DNA from: Blastomussa wellsi
Taxonomy: Eukaryota > Cnidaria > Anthozoa > Scleractinia > Plerogyridae
DNA: 64,000 nt
Direction of reading: 5' to 3'
NCBI GenBank assembly: GCA_947652115.1
Contig: OX393569.1
Coordinates: 14,505,407 to 14,569,406 of the forward strand
Position numbers and translations under genes: made by a program
Shown here: one piece after another, positions 21,540 to 47,506 of the stretch
How positions within the stretch are numbered: position 1 is the stretch's first letter
Layout: every line of letters starts with the position of its first letter
Notes under the pieces: generated by a model
Database searches by the model: none
Told to the model about the DNA's origin: nothing
The model's input: the letters and a program-made list of their open reading frames with translations, nothing else

Positions 21540-24114
21540 TGTATGGAAAATTACATACTTAAGTTAGCGTCTTCTATCACAGCTACATCCTTCGAACTTA
21601 ATGAAGATAATCTACTGCCTAGTATTTTAACGTTGCGATTCATAAAAAATACTTCAATTTTTTAAAAAGTTATTACTCATCAGATTGCCATGCAAACACT
21701 GTAATTTCTGACCGCTTATCCTACCCGTCAAGATGGCGTCGAAAACCGTGACAAGGCCTATTTCCGAATGTGTCAGCATTAAAATTGCAGCAGCTGTTGC
21801 CCGAATCTTGACCGTTTTGCCCGAAAAATGGGCGGGGGACTGCAGCTGACTACCGCCAGAATGATTGCTTTGCAAGTTGTGAGAACATCGTTCAGATTTC
21901 ATTTTCACAAGAAGTTCCAAGCGATAGCTTCTCCTACATCTCACACCTTCCTGGCGCAAAATGCAATTGTTCACTCTTGCATTCCTAGCATATTGTGGAC
22001 TCCAGCGTCCTGCAAACAAAACACGCCTCAAACATGTGTCAAAAGCTCATGAAACCAAAAAATACCCTGCACCGTTTTCCGCATCGTTTCCAGCAAAAAT
22101 GAAACGCATTTTCTCAGTAACTGTCATAAAAAGTGCGGGTTGTTTATCAGCTGTTCACGCTTTGATGGTTGACTGGGCGTAAGAATCGCTAGGCCAGGGC
22201 CTTGTTATAGCGGAACTTCTTGTTTAAGAGTAGATGGGAAGTTTCTTCCCCCCCCCCCATATAAATTGAGTTGTTATTTTATTACCGTGAAACTCGTTAT
22301 TTGGACATTTATTTAGTAGGTAACAAGGCTAAGAAAATCATAATTTGTTTCGCCTATCTATTTAACAATTTTGCCATAACTGCAATTCATTTTACCATTA
22401 CCGTAAATCTTTACCGAAATGGAAGTAAACCACGCTTTTACTGCCATTTTGATTTATCCATGAATTTTATTAACATTAACATTCATTGCTTTGCGACATA
22501 AAATTGACTTCTCTATCTACGCTTTGGGTGTTATATCAATGTGCAATGAAATGTCGGCTACAACAAATCCCGACGTAAATATTAAATAATCTTTGAAAGT
22601 TCCTAGGGCTACAAAAAATACGCCGTGCGGGCCTGGGGAATGAAAGCCGTACAGGAACTAAGCAAAATAACCTAAATATAACTGGGTCATAACTAGCCTT
22701 CCCCTAAGACGAACACTACATGAACCGGCAATAAACTGAAAACTGCAAAGGACCGCGAACGATAATGCTGCTAACTTACGTAGGATCTGCAAGAGACCTA
22801 TACTACTAGAACAAACCATTTTATATAAAGAACCGCGAGATACAAATAAACTCAGAGCAACGAAACCCGATAAACGAACACCTCGTTATACACTTTGGCT
22901 TCATAAATATGTACTTAACAGATTTCCGCCTAATCCTGTACCCAGATCTCACTCTGTCTTGCGCTTGCCATGGGAGATCTGGGTACGAGATCACAGTTTT
23001 CAAGGAAAACTGTGAACTTCGAGAAAAAGATATCCTTTCGGGATAAAAATCAGTGCACAGTTTGAAGCCAAACCGGCTTTTTTGACCTTAGTTCAAATCT
23101 TTTGTTTAATATCCTTCAAATATTCGTACACAAAGCTTCTCATTTTGGGAGAAATTTCCTCAAAGCTTTTAAATCACAAAGCAATTCTGCCAGCTTTCAA
23201 AATAATGTTATTTTGTTCAAAATGTTCAATTCTATTCAACTTAACAATTCACTCAACCTGAAATTTAAACCTGCGAACCTAAACAGTAATTCGAAAACTG
23301 TAAAATATCACTTGGGGGATATTTAACAATTATCCTGCGAAATCACACATAATATCGCCTGATACTTAGCCTACGAGACCGTTGGCTCAGTTGGCTAAAA
23401 TCAGTTATCATTCAACAACTTGTCATGTTACCTAAATATGGTCACGAAGTGATTGTTATCGGTCACCTGCACTTGACAGACATCCTGCGATATACGTTAA
23501 CGATGATTTCCCTGTTAAAGATAATTCGGCCGAAGTCTCGCCAAGCGCCATATAACGGCAACTTTCCTAGCTGTAAAATGCGGTTCCTTGACAATTTGTT
23601 AAATAATAAAACAATTATCCTGCTCAATCTTGCGGAATATCGTCTAATTTTAGCCAACCCGGCCTACGGCCTTGTCAAAGGCAAAGGCAAATATTTTACT
23701 TCGAAGAGCGGAGAGTGGTTTCCCAATTCTCCCAAGCCAGAGGCTCATGTATGAAGCTTTCGATGGTGCACACCACAACACCAGAAACTCCGTGCCTTAC
23801 ATCTTTACGATGATTGCGTGGGTTCTTTAACGCCCCCTGCAGTCAGCAAAGTATCAGGCGATTTTCCGCGCGATTTCTCAGTTTTGGCTGAATCAGACCA
23901 TTCGCGCGCGCCAATTTTTTAATGGATTATAAAATAAATTACAATGAAAACGTTATAGATGTATAACAAACCTCCCGATAAAACGAGTCCCAATGCAACG
24001 GCCTTCCTGAACTACATGCCAACCCGCATACACCAAACCACTTGGTGCAACAAGGAAATCAAACGAACAACACTAATCAGTACTATTGAGAGGTTTTCAA
24101 AGAGGTTTTGAAAG

Positions 24115-24345
24115 CATAACTACTATGGTTATTGGTTTAAAAAGATCGCGCCACTTTTTCGACCAATCAGAAGTAAAACAAAAACTAATTGTGATTCACC
24201 CGTGCACGTTTTCCCGCGCTTTTTGTCGACTACGTGCAATTACTTCGAGTTTTGATTGGATCAATGGGATTGTCTACGATCTTTGTGATTGGCCAAAGTA
24301 ATTACTTTCGTTTTGGTGTTACAACACTCAATTGAACTCGCTCTA
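24115..24345. repeat. CCAAT-rich dispersed repeat, copy 1
   Basis: Contains ATTGGTTTAAAA, CCAATCAGAA, GATTGGATCAATGG and GTGATTGGCCAA in this order. The same order occurs at 32815-33000, at a similar spacing. Confidence 0.6.
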
Positions 24346-25054
24346 AATTGAGTGTCAGTTATTGTCGTTTGTTATTTCAGAACACACTAGGTCGCTTGTT
24401 GCATCGTGGTTGAGCTCTGCCTGCATTTGTAGCCTTGCTTTTACATTGCAAACTGCCATGATCAAATGACTGCTAAAAATAAATACTATAACTTAAAATC
24501 CCTTCCTAGTTTGGAACTTAATTTCTATTCCACTCTCCGACTTGTAATCTCCATCGCCACCGTGTTACGTGACAAGCCGAGTAACGCCTCGTCACGCAAA
24601 TTTTCGAAAAACACCTTTCATTGGGCGAATTTTTTACCATCACCATGGCAACTTCTTACTCCTGCTCGTGATTGGTTAGTTTTACCAGTGTGTGCCAATG
24701 TGTATGAACCTGATTCGGCGTCTTTAGCATGTCGTACCAATGCATCAGCGAACTTCCACTTGAATTGATATCCATTACAACTCCACCTACAACAAACAGG
24801 CTTTTGTTTAATTTCCTCAATTATCTTTCCTGGGAATTCTTAAATCATATATTAATGGCGGAGCGGAATTCCACCATCTTGAAGAAGCAATGGCGACAGT
24901 CACAAGATTTCCAGAAATCGGAGATCGAGCTCGAACTGAACGCAATTCGATGTCTGGAGTTCAATTTATTCTACGTCGAAGTGCCCTTCAAAAAAAAAGA
25001 AAGATCCGAAAAATCAAGCAAAGATGATATCTGCTTCAATCCTATTGAACCCAC

Positions 25055-25165
25055 CCCTCCCACATGGGACGCTAGCCCATCGCAGGTTTCCCCCACTATT
25101 CTGTTAGGTTGCCCCAACAATTTTCCAGTACCTATTTATATACCTGGATGGAGAGAAGCACTTAA
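25055..25165 (-). repeat. SINE 3' body fragment
   Basis: Carries the GGGACGCTAGCCCATCGCAGG and ACCTGGATGGAGAGAAGCAC blocks also found in the longer SINE copies at 27745-27960 and 57010-57246. The tRNA-like head is missing. Confidence 0.5.
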
Positions 25166-25178
25166 CCTTGATGCTTCA

Positions 25179-39672
<14,494 letters not shown>

Positions 39673-40747
39673 GTCGGATTCTTTTCACGAGAAAATCCAA
39701 GGATCAGCTGAGTAAACCTAACGTTACGTCGGGACGGCGGGAAACTTTCGCCTCTTCCTCATCATTTTGACTCCCAATCAAATGAACAGCACAAAGTGCT
39801 GCGTTAATTTACTCGGCGGGGAGAAAGTCACGCTAGAATAAGCAGAGAGCAGCTTGAATATTTCCACAGAAATGCTTTAAGTCATTAAATCCGTGAAAAA
39901 ACTCGTCGCCTCCCACTTGCGCTCAAAAATCAAACAATCCCGTACAGTTCGAAAGTGTTTTCCAATGACTCCGTGTACCACGTGATCAAACAATCTATGA
40001 ATTCTATTTTCATTTATAATGTTCAATAATTTCAGGTATGGCTGAGGTGTGTTTATCAGAGGCGCAATGCCGCACCACCGGTGGAAAAGCAGCATTGTTC
40101 GCGAATTGGGGAAGAAATTCGCCAGCAAAATCGAAGGTTTGATGCAATTTCCCATTAATCACATACAGTACACTGTTGCAAAATGTAAATTCTAGCATAT
40201 TAAAAGTGCTATTATTTCATCGATACGCTTTGTATGTTTTGACGGCAAGTCTTTGATCAACAAATCGCTCTATAGAAAGCAATTGAAAATCCATTAGTTT
40301 TCCGTTTTATCGACCTACTACTAAAGATGCTAAAAAGAGATTATTATAATGGACTTAATTTTTTAGGGTACATATATGGGGAAGGGGCAATTTGTAACAC
40401 TATTTTCAGAGGGGAGAGGGACAAGTGCCACTTTTGCTGACAGAAAATTGTTTTTTTGTTATTATTGAACAGAAGATGATCCCTGGGAAAATAAGAAAAT
40501 GTGATACATTATCTTCTATTTAAAGAAAAAATATATAATTCAAGAAAATGGCCCGAGTGGTAGGTGAGTTGGTTTAATCTTAGGGTGAAAAAATACATGA
40601 TTAAGAGTCAAGTACAGCAGTATTTATTTGGAAAAAAAAGTAAAAACTTTGGCATTTAAGGTTCTTAAATTTATATCATTGCTTCATTTGCATCTTTCTG
40701 TCTTGTTTTTCTTGAACACCTCCACTCACCGACCCCTCCAAATTGCC
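39673..40747. other. Upstream region of the rabphilin gene
   Basis: 39700-39850 is relatively CpG-rich (ACGTTACGTCGGGACGGCGGG-type) and is the likely rabphilin promoter/5' UTR. A possible plus-strand start, ATGGCTGAGGTGTGTTTATC at 40038, opens a 33-codon frame to a weak AAG/GTTTGA donor-like site. I cannot link it to any following exon. Confidence 0.4.
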
Positions 40748-40769
40748 AAATTACCAAATTGCCTGAGGT

Positions 40770-41815
40770 ACTCACAAACCAGAATGTATGCTGACGATAC
40801 CAACTTGACATTTGCTAGTGCAGACGTTAAGCATATAAATGATTGCCTTAATTAAGACTTAAGTAACGTGTACACGTGGTTGTCAGCTAACAAGCTCACC
40901 TTGAACTGTTCAAAATCAGAGTTTATGCTTATTGCGTCAAGGCAGAAGTTATCGCAGTTTTCAGAAAGTCCTTCTCTTATTATAAATGACAAGGCTGTAG
41001 AACAGGTAGCATCAGCTAAATCCCTTGGGGTCTACATCGATCAAACCTTGAATTGGGAGTGCCACATTGAAAATGTTTGTAAAAAGATTGCTTCGGCCAT
41101 TGGTGCAATTAAACGAATACGAAATTATATCCCATTTAACATTTTGATCAGGGTCTATAATAGCCTTGTTCAGCCTCACTTTGATTATTGTAATGTGGTA
41201 TGGGGAAACTGTGGAAAGGGCCTTTCTGAAAAGCAAAGGCTTCAAAATCGTGCTGCCCGCATTTTGATGTCTGCGAGCTACGATAGTGATTTAGATGAAG
41301 TGTTCCGGGCATTAGGGTGGCGTAAACTCTGTCATCAAAGATTAGAAAAGAAATCTATCATGATGTATAAGACTTTACATGGGATGACACCAGAATATTT
41401 ACGATCAAAATTCGTTTATCGCGACAACGCGAGTGCTTATCGCTTGAGGAATACCGAAAACAAACTAGTTCTTCCACAACCTCGCACTGATTACCTGAAG
41501 AGAAGTTTTTCATACAGTGGAGCTCAGTTGTGGAACAACTTACCCGCAGAATTAAGACAAGCGACTTCCTTAAGCGAGTTTAAGACAAAACTAAGTCGCC
41601 ACAGTTTTAAGTAAATTTTTATTATAATTCTTAAGCGAAATTTTTAAGTGTATTTTTTTGAACACGGCCTCCATGAAAAGCAGTTTTTATTCTTTTGTAT
41701 TTTACACCTTTTTTGTAGCCAGGAAGATAGGTAGTTAGTTGATTACCATAAATACTTCCAAATAAGCTGATGGAAATACCGTGTATAAATAAAGTTGTCT
41801 TATCTTATCTTATCC
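40770..41815 (+). pseudogene. 5'-truncated LINE reverse transcriptase (CR1/Jockey-like)
   Basis: The remaining part starts just before the catalytic MYADDTNLTF box (40784) and runs through the RT thumb and C-terminal region. Landmarks are LGVYIDQTLNWECHI, YNSLVQPHFDYCNVVW, LQNRAARILM and WNNLPAELRQATSLSEFK, ending at a stop at 41612-41614. An in-frame TAA at 40853-40855 interrupts the reading frame, and the endonuclease and most of RT are missing. A 3' UTR with AATAAA is followed by a TCTTATCTTATCTTATC tail at 41797-41814, the type of short tandem 3' end seen in CR1-like LINEs. A dead copy. Confidence 0.85.
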
Positions 41816-41910
41816 CTTTCTGGAAACAACAATTATATATTTCAATTAGTCATCAAATACTCCACTATGGTTTCTTTTCCAGTGAAATAGGGTATAACGC
41901 CAGAGCCATA

Positions 41911-42096
41911 GCATGTACTAAATAAAACCAGGAACACCGGAACACCACAACACCACAAAACACGGAACACCGGAACACCCCGGAACACCCCGGAATACCA
42001 GAAATTTATTGGCATTTTATGGTATTTCTGGTGTTTCGGGGTGTTCCGGTGTTCCGTGTTTTGTGGTGTTCAAGTGTTCCCGTTTTTAGTACATGC
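41911..42096. repeat. Foldback element with GGAACACC-rich arms
   Basis: GCATGTACTAAATAAAACCA opens the left arm, and TTTTTAGTACATGC closes the right arm. In between, arms of GGAACACCGGAACACC and its complement, plus AAAACACGG/CCGTGTTTT, fold on a short AT loop. The left arm contains a small internal GGAACACCCC duplication. Confidence 0.85.
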
Positions 42097-43178
42097 TGCC
42101 TTTCCGAGATCCCCACTTTTTTCTTCCCTTGCAGCACTCACGCTCTCCCGCTTTTTTCCCCACTTACCAAGCGCCTGGAGCAGGCTACACCAAACTTCAT
42201 AAATACATTTACATCTGTAAACTAGATGACAGAGGGTCTCCTATACCCCTTTGCAAAATCGAATCACATAAAAATATTTGGCCTTTTCACGCGTTATGAA
42301 TAACAGCCAATGTTTTCAATTTCACGCAAAATCAAGGCGATTCGTTGTCAGACTGTTACGCTTGGAAGGCATAAACCACTGAGATTTAATTTCAGCATTG
42401 CATAATAATTACGTATGTAGAGATCGCGCATGTGACAAAATGATTGACAGAAGCTTCGTCAGTTCGAAACCCAATCAGAAAGCTGGAAACAAAGACGTAA
42501 TTTTATTAGAGAACTCAAAGTCAGAAACTGAAACTCAAGAGGGAGAAAATAAAAAAAAAATACACGATATTCTCAGGGCGCATTCGATCGGGCTGTATTC
42601 AATACAGAACTCAACAATGGTTTGAAGTCTTAAAGTCGACATAATAACAGCGTGCGCTCTAAATTTGTGACAACTTTTTAATTTCTTCCCCTAAAGCTCC
42701 ATTGGAGAGCCTGTTCGCAGGCTACTGTGAGAGATAAACCTTTATTGATTTATACCGCTCAGGGTAGCTCCTTCAGATGCAAAAAGCAATCTGTTATCAA
42801 TGGGAGCCCTGACTGATGCTTCTTATGATTCCACCCCACTCCCGACCTGCAAAATGCCCTTTGATAATATCCTGTTTTTGGTTGTTAAAATTAACCAAGA
42901 CAAACACGCTTTGGATTAGTTCGTGGTCGTATTGGTCGGGAGACTGCCTGAGAAACCAAAAGAACAAACAACAGAAACAATTTCACTAGTCGTTAAAACA
43001 ATAGAGGTCGGCCGTGAAACAAGGAGGTTCCGAAGAGATATGTGGTTTCTGCTGTTGCTGTCCACCGTGAAGGAAGATATGCGACGTAAAGAAGATTTAG
43101 TTTCAGACAAACAAACGAAATCCGGGCAACTTTGATTCCTCCCTTGAAAGTTGTCTGTTCTTTAGCGTTTTCTTCCAG

Positions 43179-43346
43179 ACACCAAGAACGTTCCGGCTCA
43201 GTTGATGTTTCAGCTCTAAGCGATGACGATTTAATCCAAAAAATCCGAAACTTGGGAGGAACCGGCAAAAGCGTTGACAGAAAACAGGGAAACGGTGAAG
43301 TTGCACGTGTCTTAAGAGCTGATCTCACACTACTTCAGAACTATGG
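43179..43346 (+). pseudogene. Orphan exon resembling type II thioesterase (OLAH-like)
   Basis: An open segment between a good acceptor (TCTTCCAG, ending 43178) and a GT at 43347. It encodes VSALSDDDLIQKIRNLGGTG, then GEVARVLRADLTLLQNYG. The LSDxxLIxxLRxLGGTP block followed by lpxLRADxxLLxxY is the conserved mid-region of type II thioesterases, which release fatty acyl or polyketide chains. No flanking exons with the GxSxGG nucleophile or the C-terminal His were found on either side, so I treat it as an isolated exon or remnant. The resemblance is from memory only. Confidence 0.4.
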
Positions 43347-43537
43347 GTACGGTTTAAAATCCCCATCCCACTGTTCACACAGTGGAGGGCTCTATAATCT
43401 CGCCTCCTAACCCTAACTCTTTCATTATTCATGACCATTCATGGTATACATGATGCTTTCAACATTGCTGATCCGAGCAGTACGTAGGACGCGTGTTTTT
43501 TATGAACCTAGTAAATGGCCTGACTTACCAAAAGTTC

Positions 43538-43604
43538 TCCGTAGCTTAGTTGGTTAGAGCGCCCAACCGACAACTTGGAGATCATGGGTTCGAATCTTGT
43601 CGGA
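43538..43604 (+). repeat. tRNA-like sequence (SINE head or tRNA pseudogene)
   Basis: TCCGTAGCTTAGTTGGTTAG fits box A and a D-arm (GCTT/GAGC), and GGTTCGAATC fits box B. The acceptor stem pairs at only four positions, and the anticodon and T arms are weak, so a working tRNA is unlikely. Confidence 0.55.
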
Positions 43605-43789
43605 GTCGACTCAGAGTTTTTTCTTTGTCTCATGCTTATGACAAATGAACATCTCATTCTTGCCATGGAAACGGTATTTTTTGGTGCAAACTTCCTTTTA
43701 TTATTCAAAGATCCTGTCTATTAATTGTCAACCTTTCTACCCTTCCTTGCAATTCAGGTAAGATAAAGTCCGTTTCAATACCAGCATCG

Positions 43790-43945
43790 GAAAGCGAATT
43801 TCTGTAGCATGGATGATATATTAGTCCATCGCAGGTAAACTCCCAGTATTTTACAGGTCGCCGTAACTCGTTTATCCTCCTGGGTGGACCGACGCATGCG
43901 CACTATAACGGACATCACGAAATTGTACTGCCCAAGAACACAAAA
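43790..43945 (-). repeat. SINE body fragment
   Basis: ATATTAGTCCATCGCAGG, CCTGGGTGGACCGAC and CTGCCCAAGAACACA match body blocks of the SINE at 57010-57246, diverged. Confidence 0.45.
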
Positions 43946-44117
43946 CTAACAACAGCCAGTGTATATGAACAAGAAGAAGTCACTAAAAGGGACCGAGTGT
44001 TTATTGTTAGAGCCTTATAGAAGCTATAACTACCGACCATACATTCGTTTTGTACGCATATATGTTATGACTGACGATATAGAGATATTGAAAACTTTCT
44101 CACGGAACCAAATTCAC

Positions 44118-44215
44118 AACATATTCGATTCGCTCCGACGAAGGGCTAACGGTGGCCAATTGACATTATCAACCCAGTTGATAAAACCAAATTTTATTGC
44201 TATAATACCACCGAC
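44118..44215 (+). repeat. Penelope-type repeat fragment, hammerhead core deleted
   Basis: GATTCGCTCCGACGAAGGGC then jumps from GGCTAAC straight to GGTGGCCAATTGACATTATC. About 31 bp present in the 59.9-kb copy are missing, which removes the GAAAC half of the core. Confidence 0.65.
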
Positions 44216-45018
44216 ACAGCACCACAGTTTCTTCAGAAACTTACCCCCTCACAATATATTGATTTGCCATATTGGCCTGTGCAGCAGGCATAGGGGGTAA
44301 AATATGGGGCATGAGTTTTGGGAGTGCTCGTGAAACTAGCACTTGCGCTAGCCTTATACCCCCTCCCCCCCCCCCCCCCCTGTGCTTGCACCACATATGA
44401 AGATTACAGGTACCGCGCATATCAATAAGTGTTTCAATGTAGCAAGTGCGGCATTATGAAACGGAACACTGCTAGTTGTCCTTGTTTTGCGTTTCACGGC
44501 TTGTGCGTGCCAACCAAAGCAAAAGAATGTTATTTTCAAAATCTACCTTGTATTAGCTTTACACTGATATATATATTTCTGGATTTTTTTAAATTAAAGT
44601 AGCGCGTATTGAAACATTTTCCCGGAAGGCACCCTATTTTGTTGACAGTCACCTTATAAAAATGTGCGATAAGAGCCGCATACAGCAACAATGTCTGCAT
44701 TTGAACTGATCGCACATTATGAGCTCGTTTTACAGTTGTGGTAATGAATTTATAGATAACGTATCGATGGCTCTATATAATGCACTAATGGCCTCATGTG
44801 GCGGAGTAATTACTTCATGGAGCGACTGATAATTACCACATAAGAAAGTTGGCATTTCGTTGGAGATTATCTCCCGACTGCAATTCATTTGATTTTTATT
44901 TATATTCGAATTTCGCGGTTCTACTTTTTTTTTTGTCAAAACCGTAGGGGTGAATAAGTGGTAAACCCTGGCTAAGAGAGAAAAATACCGGGAAAATTAT
45001 GTTTACCTTGGGTGGTGG

Positions 45019-45179
45019 AATAGACCAATTTCGATATTTTAATATTCAGCCTAATACAATAGACATCACTGCGAGGCTCCGGGGAATAAATCCCACAAAC
45101 TCTATAATTTATACCCCGGAGCCTCGTTCTGAGGTCTATTGTTTTTGGCTGAATTTTAAAATATCGAAATTGGTCTATT
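45019..45179. repeat. Foldback element
   Basis: Arms AATAGACCAATTTCGATATT and AATATCGAAATTGGTCTATT (adjusted for one A), with inner arms GAGGCTCCGGGG and CCCCGGAGCCTC. The whole 161 bp can form one hairpin. Confidence 0.85.
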
Positions 45180-45943
45180 GTTTCGCGCGCGATTAGCATA
45201 AAGGTATCAGTATACCTCAATTTCGCTCAAAAACGTAAATTTAATTTTCTCGGATGTCCTTTTGGGAAATTTTATGGTCTTTCTATTGCAAAAAATTCGA
45301 AAAGAAAAGCTTTTTTGGTTACCGAGATATCGAAATAAAAACAATTTTTAATTTTTAATTACCGCCAGTTGAGCGTCGACAAGTTCCTGTCATCGCTTAC
45401 AAAATTCACCACCAAACGTCACGTGAGCGCTCATTTAGTATGGGTAATCATCAAATGGTGACGACTGAAATTAGGAAATAATTTCATGCACGCTTTGTCA
45501 AAAGTCCCGGGAAATTATTGAATTTTGACAAAACGAAAGTGAAAATATTTCCCAATTTCACGAGTATACGATCTGATTACCTTTTAATTTCACAGGTGAC
45601 AAATTACGCTCTCTGTTATTGTATCGAGAAATTTCGCGCCAAACGTTGCCATGGCAATTTTATAATTTTAAAACATGTGAAATTACAATTTACCACTCAA
45701 ATTTGGCGCCAAAATTAAGGAGTAATTTGTCACCCATGATATTATTGTATAAACGCACAGGAACCACGTAACGCGCGCGTGGAAAGCACGGAAAGCATTC
45801 AAATGCACTGAGAGGAGATCGAAGCAGAAGATACCAATGGTCAAGGCAGTTTCATTTGAAAGGCTAACGAAAGTTCCAGTAAGACTTGTTAATACGTTAT
45901 GAGAGTTACGATTTCAGTTTCTATGTCCTATACATAGGGGCGA

Positions 45944-46085
45944 TGTAGCAGCTCTCGTAAGGTATCACATGAATGGCTCGATACCCTTCGTGAAAACAAT
46001 AAAACAAACAACAGGAATAATACCCGTAGCCCCTAAAACAATAACTGCAACCAATAGAATTGCAACCTTGCGAGAGCTGCTACAC
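45944..46085. mobile_element. Short TIR element (GTAGCAGCTCTCG family)
   Basis: TGTAGCAGCTCTCGTAAGGT at the left and its inverted counterpart CCTTGCGAGAGCTGCTACAC at the right, 142 bp, no ORF. The interior CAATAAAACAAACAACAGGA is shared with 59615-60057 and partly with 26488-26585. Confidence 0.8.
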
Positions 46086-47506
46086 TACCGATACATAGTA
46101 GGGACTGCCGATACTGTCAGGGGACGTTAAGTCACTTTTCTGAAAAAAAAACTAGAATAGAGAATACTAAACAGAATAGTAAACACTAACTCGTAGATGT
46201 AATGTTTATGCATTTATTATCTCATACAACTGCTTATTCAGCGAAGGCTAGCAGATATTCATCTAACATTTAGTAACTACAAATCCCACAACCATTACTA
46301 GGTTTAGCCATTTTTGGTTTCATTGCGGTTATGATTGTTTAGAGATCAGGGACGTCCCAGTGCCACCAGAGCCTGACTCCTCAACTGGCGTCTAACCGAC
46401 GGGATGAAGGCATCTGTAGAAGAGACCCCATTTTCGACACTCTAGATGATCTTGACAACGGAGCAGGCATGTCTGTTTGAAATTAAAATATATTCCCACT
46501 TAGTTTTATGGTGCACGTATTTATTACTATAGCTATGAGATGAAGTTTTTGGCTTGCTTTTCTTTTTTGCCTGTGTGCAACCAATGCCAAGATATTCAAA
46601 TTACTTAAAGGGCAGCGGCCATGTTGGAAGACCAAACAAAAAAAGCTTACCAGAAATCTTTTGTTCATGTCATCCAACATGGCGTCGATGACGTCACTTG
46701 AAAACCAAGAATTCGTGCACATCAGAATGTCTACGCATTGAGTTTTAGCCTGGACAATGGTGTGTCAATAAGTGACTAAGTGATAAAGATGAAATGGTCA
46801 TTGTCCTATAAAAGTGTTAATGAAATAATCTGAGTCCCCTCGGCAAGTGGCGGATCGACGGATTTGGCCAAAAAATAGCACAGATTGGCGGATTCGCGCA
46901 CCTCAATTCACCTCCCCCCCCCCCCCAACCTCTCTTCTTATGTGACACGTTCCCTGCATACTGCTAGTAAAACTTTCCTAAACGGCTGCATCTCTGTTAA
47001 CATGTTCAGCCACGTCTTGATGTATGCAGTCGATTGCCACAATGCCAAATGATACCCTTGAAGGAGTCGCGATACAGACTCTCAATTTAGTAGTTAAATC
47101 AATGGGGGAGGGGGAATACAGAAAATGGTCGAAATAACAGCGTTTTCAAGTGGTCACAAACTTGCAGGGAATACTGCAGCTGATACTACAAAATTGGCCT
47201 GGTGAAGCCAGCGTTTAATCGACACCTGCAGTACTAGCCCGATGTTAAACGGGTTTATTAAATTCATTATTTTTGACAGCTATATTTGTCGCCATTATAC
47301 TGGACTCCTAAAGAATATTAAACCGCTAATTAATTCTATACTACAAACTGCACCGGGAACCAGAGTTAAATCTAGAAACAGGTCTATTGTTCTCAAAGGA
47401 TCAATCATCATGAATAAAACTTCGAAAATCAAAAGCCAAACGACATATTAACATAAATGGAAGACTGAAAAGAATGGTCTGGCTCTATCAAATATAACTC
47501 ACAAGT
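46086..47506. other. Intergenic, nothing recognised
   Basis: AT-rich sequence with a C-run at 46912-46925. No supportable coding exon or named repeat. Confidence 0.5.

Larger units (their letters stand above)
17781..24100. other. Gene-poor repeat-rich interval
   Basis: After the GPCR stop I find no supportable coding exon up to about 24.1 kb. The interval holds the 18.4-kb tandem duplication, a Penelope-type hammerhead-containing fragment at 19735-19855 and ACACT tracts at 20360-20460 and 20785-20885. It also has a TIR element at 21012-21539, a C-run at 22249 and a small hairpin at 22936-22988 (ACCCAGATCTC / GAGATCTGGGT). The missing last exon of the rabphilin gene could lie here, but I could not identify it. 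Confidence 0.5.

Noticed and set aside
43538..43604. Functional tRNA gene
   Set aside because: Boxes A and B are present, but acceptor, anticodon and T stems pair poorly. A SINE head or pseudogene is the better reading.
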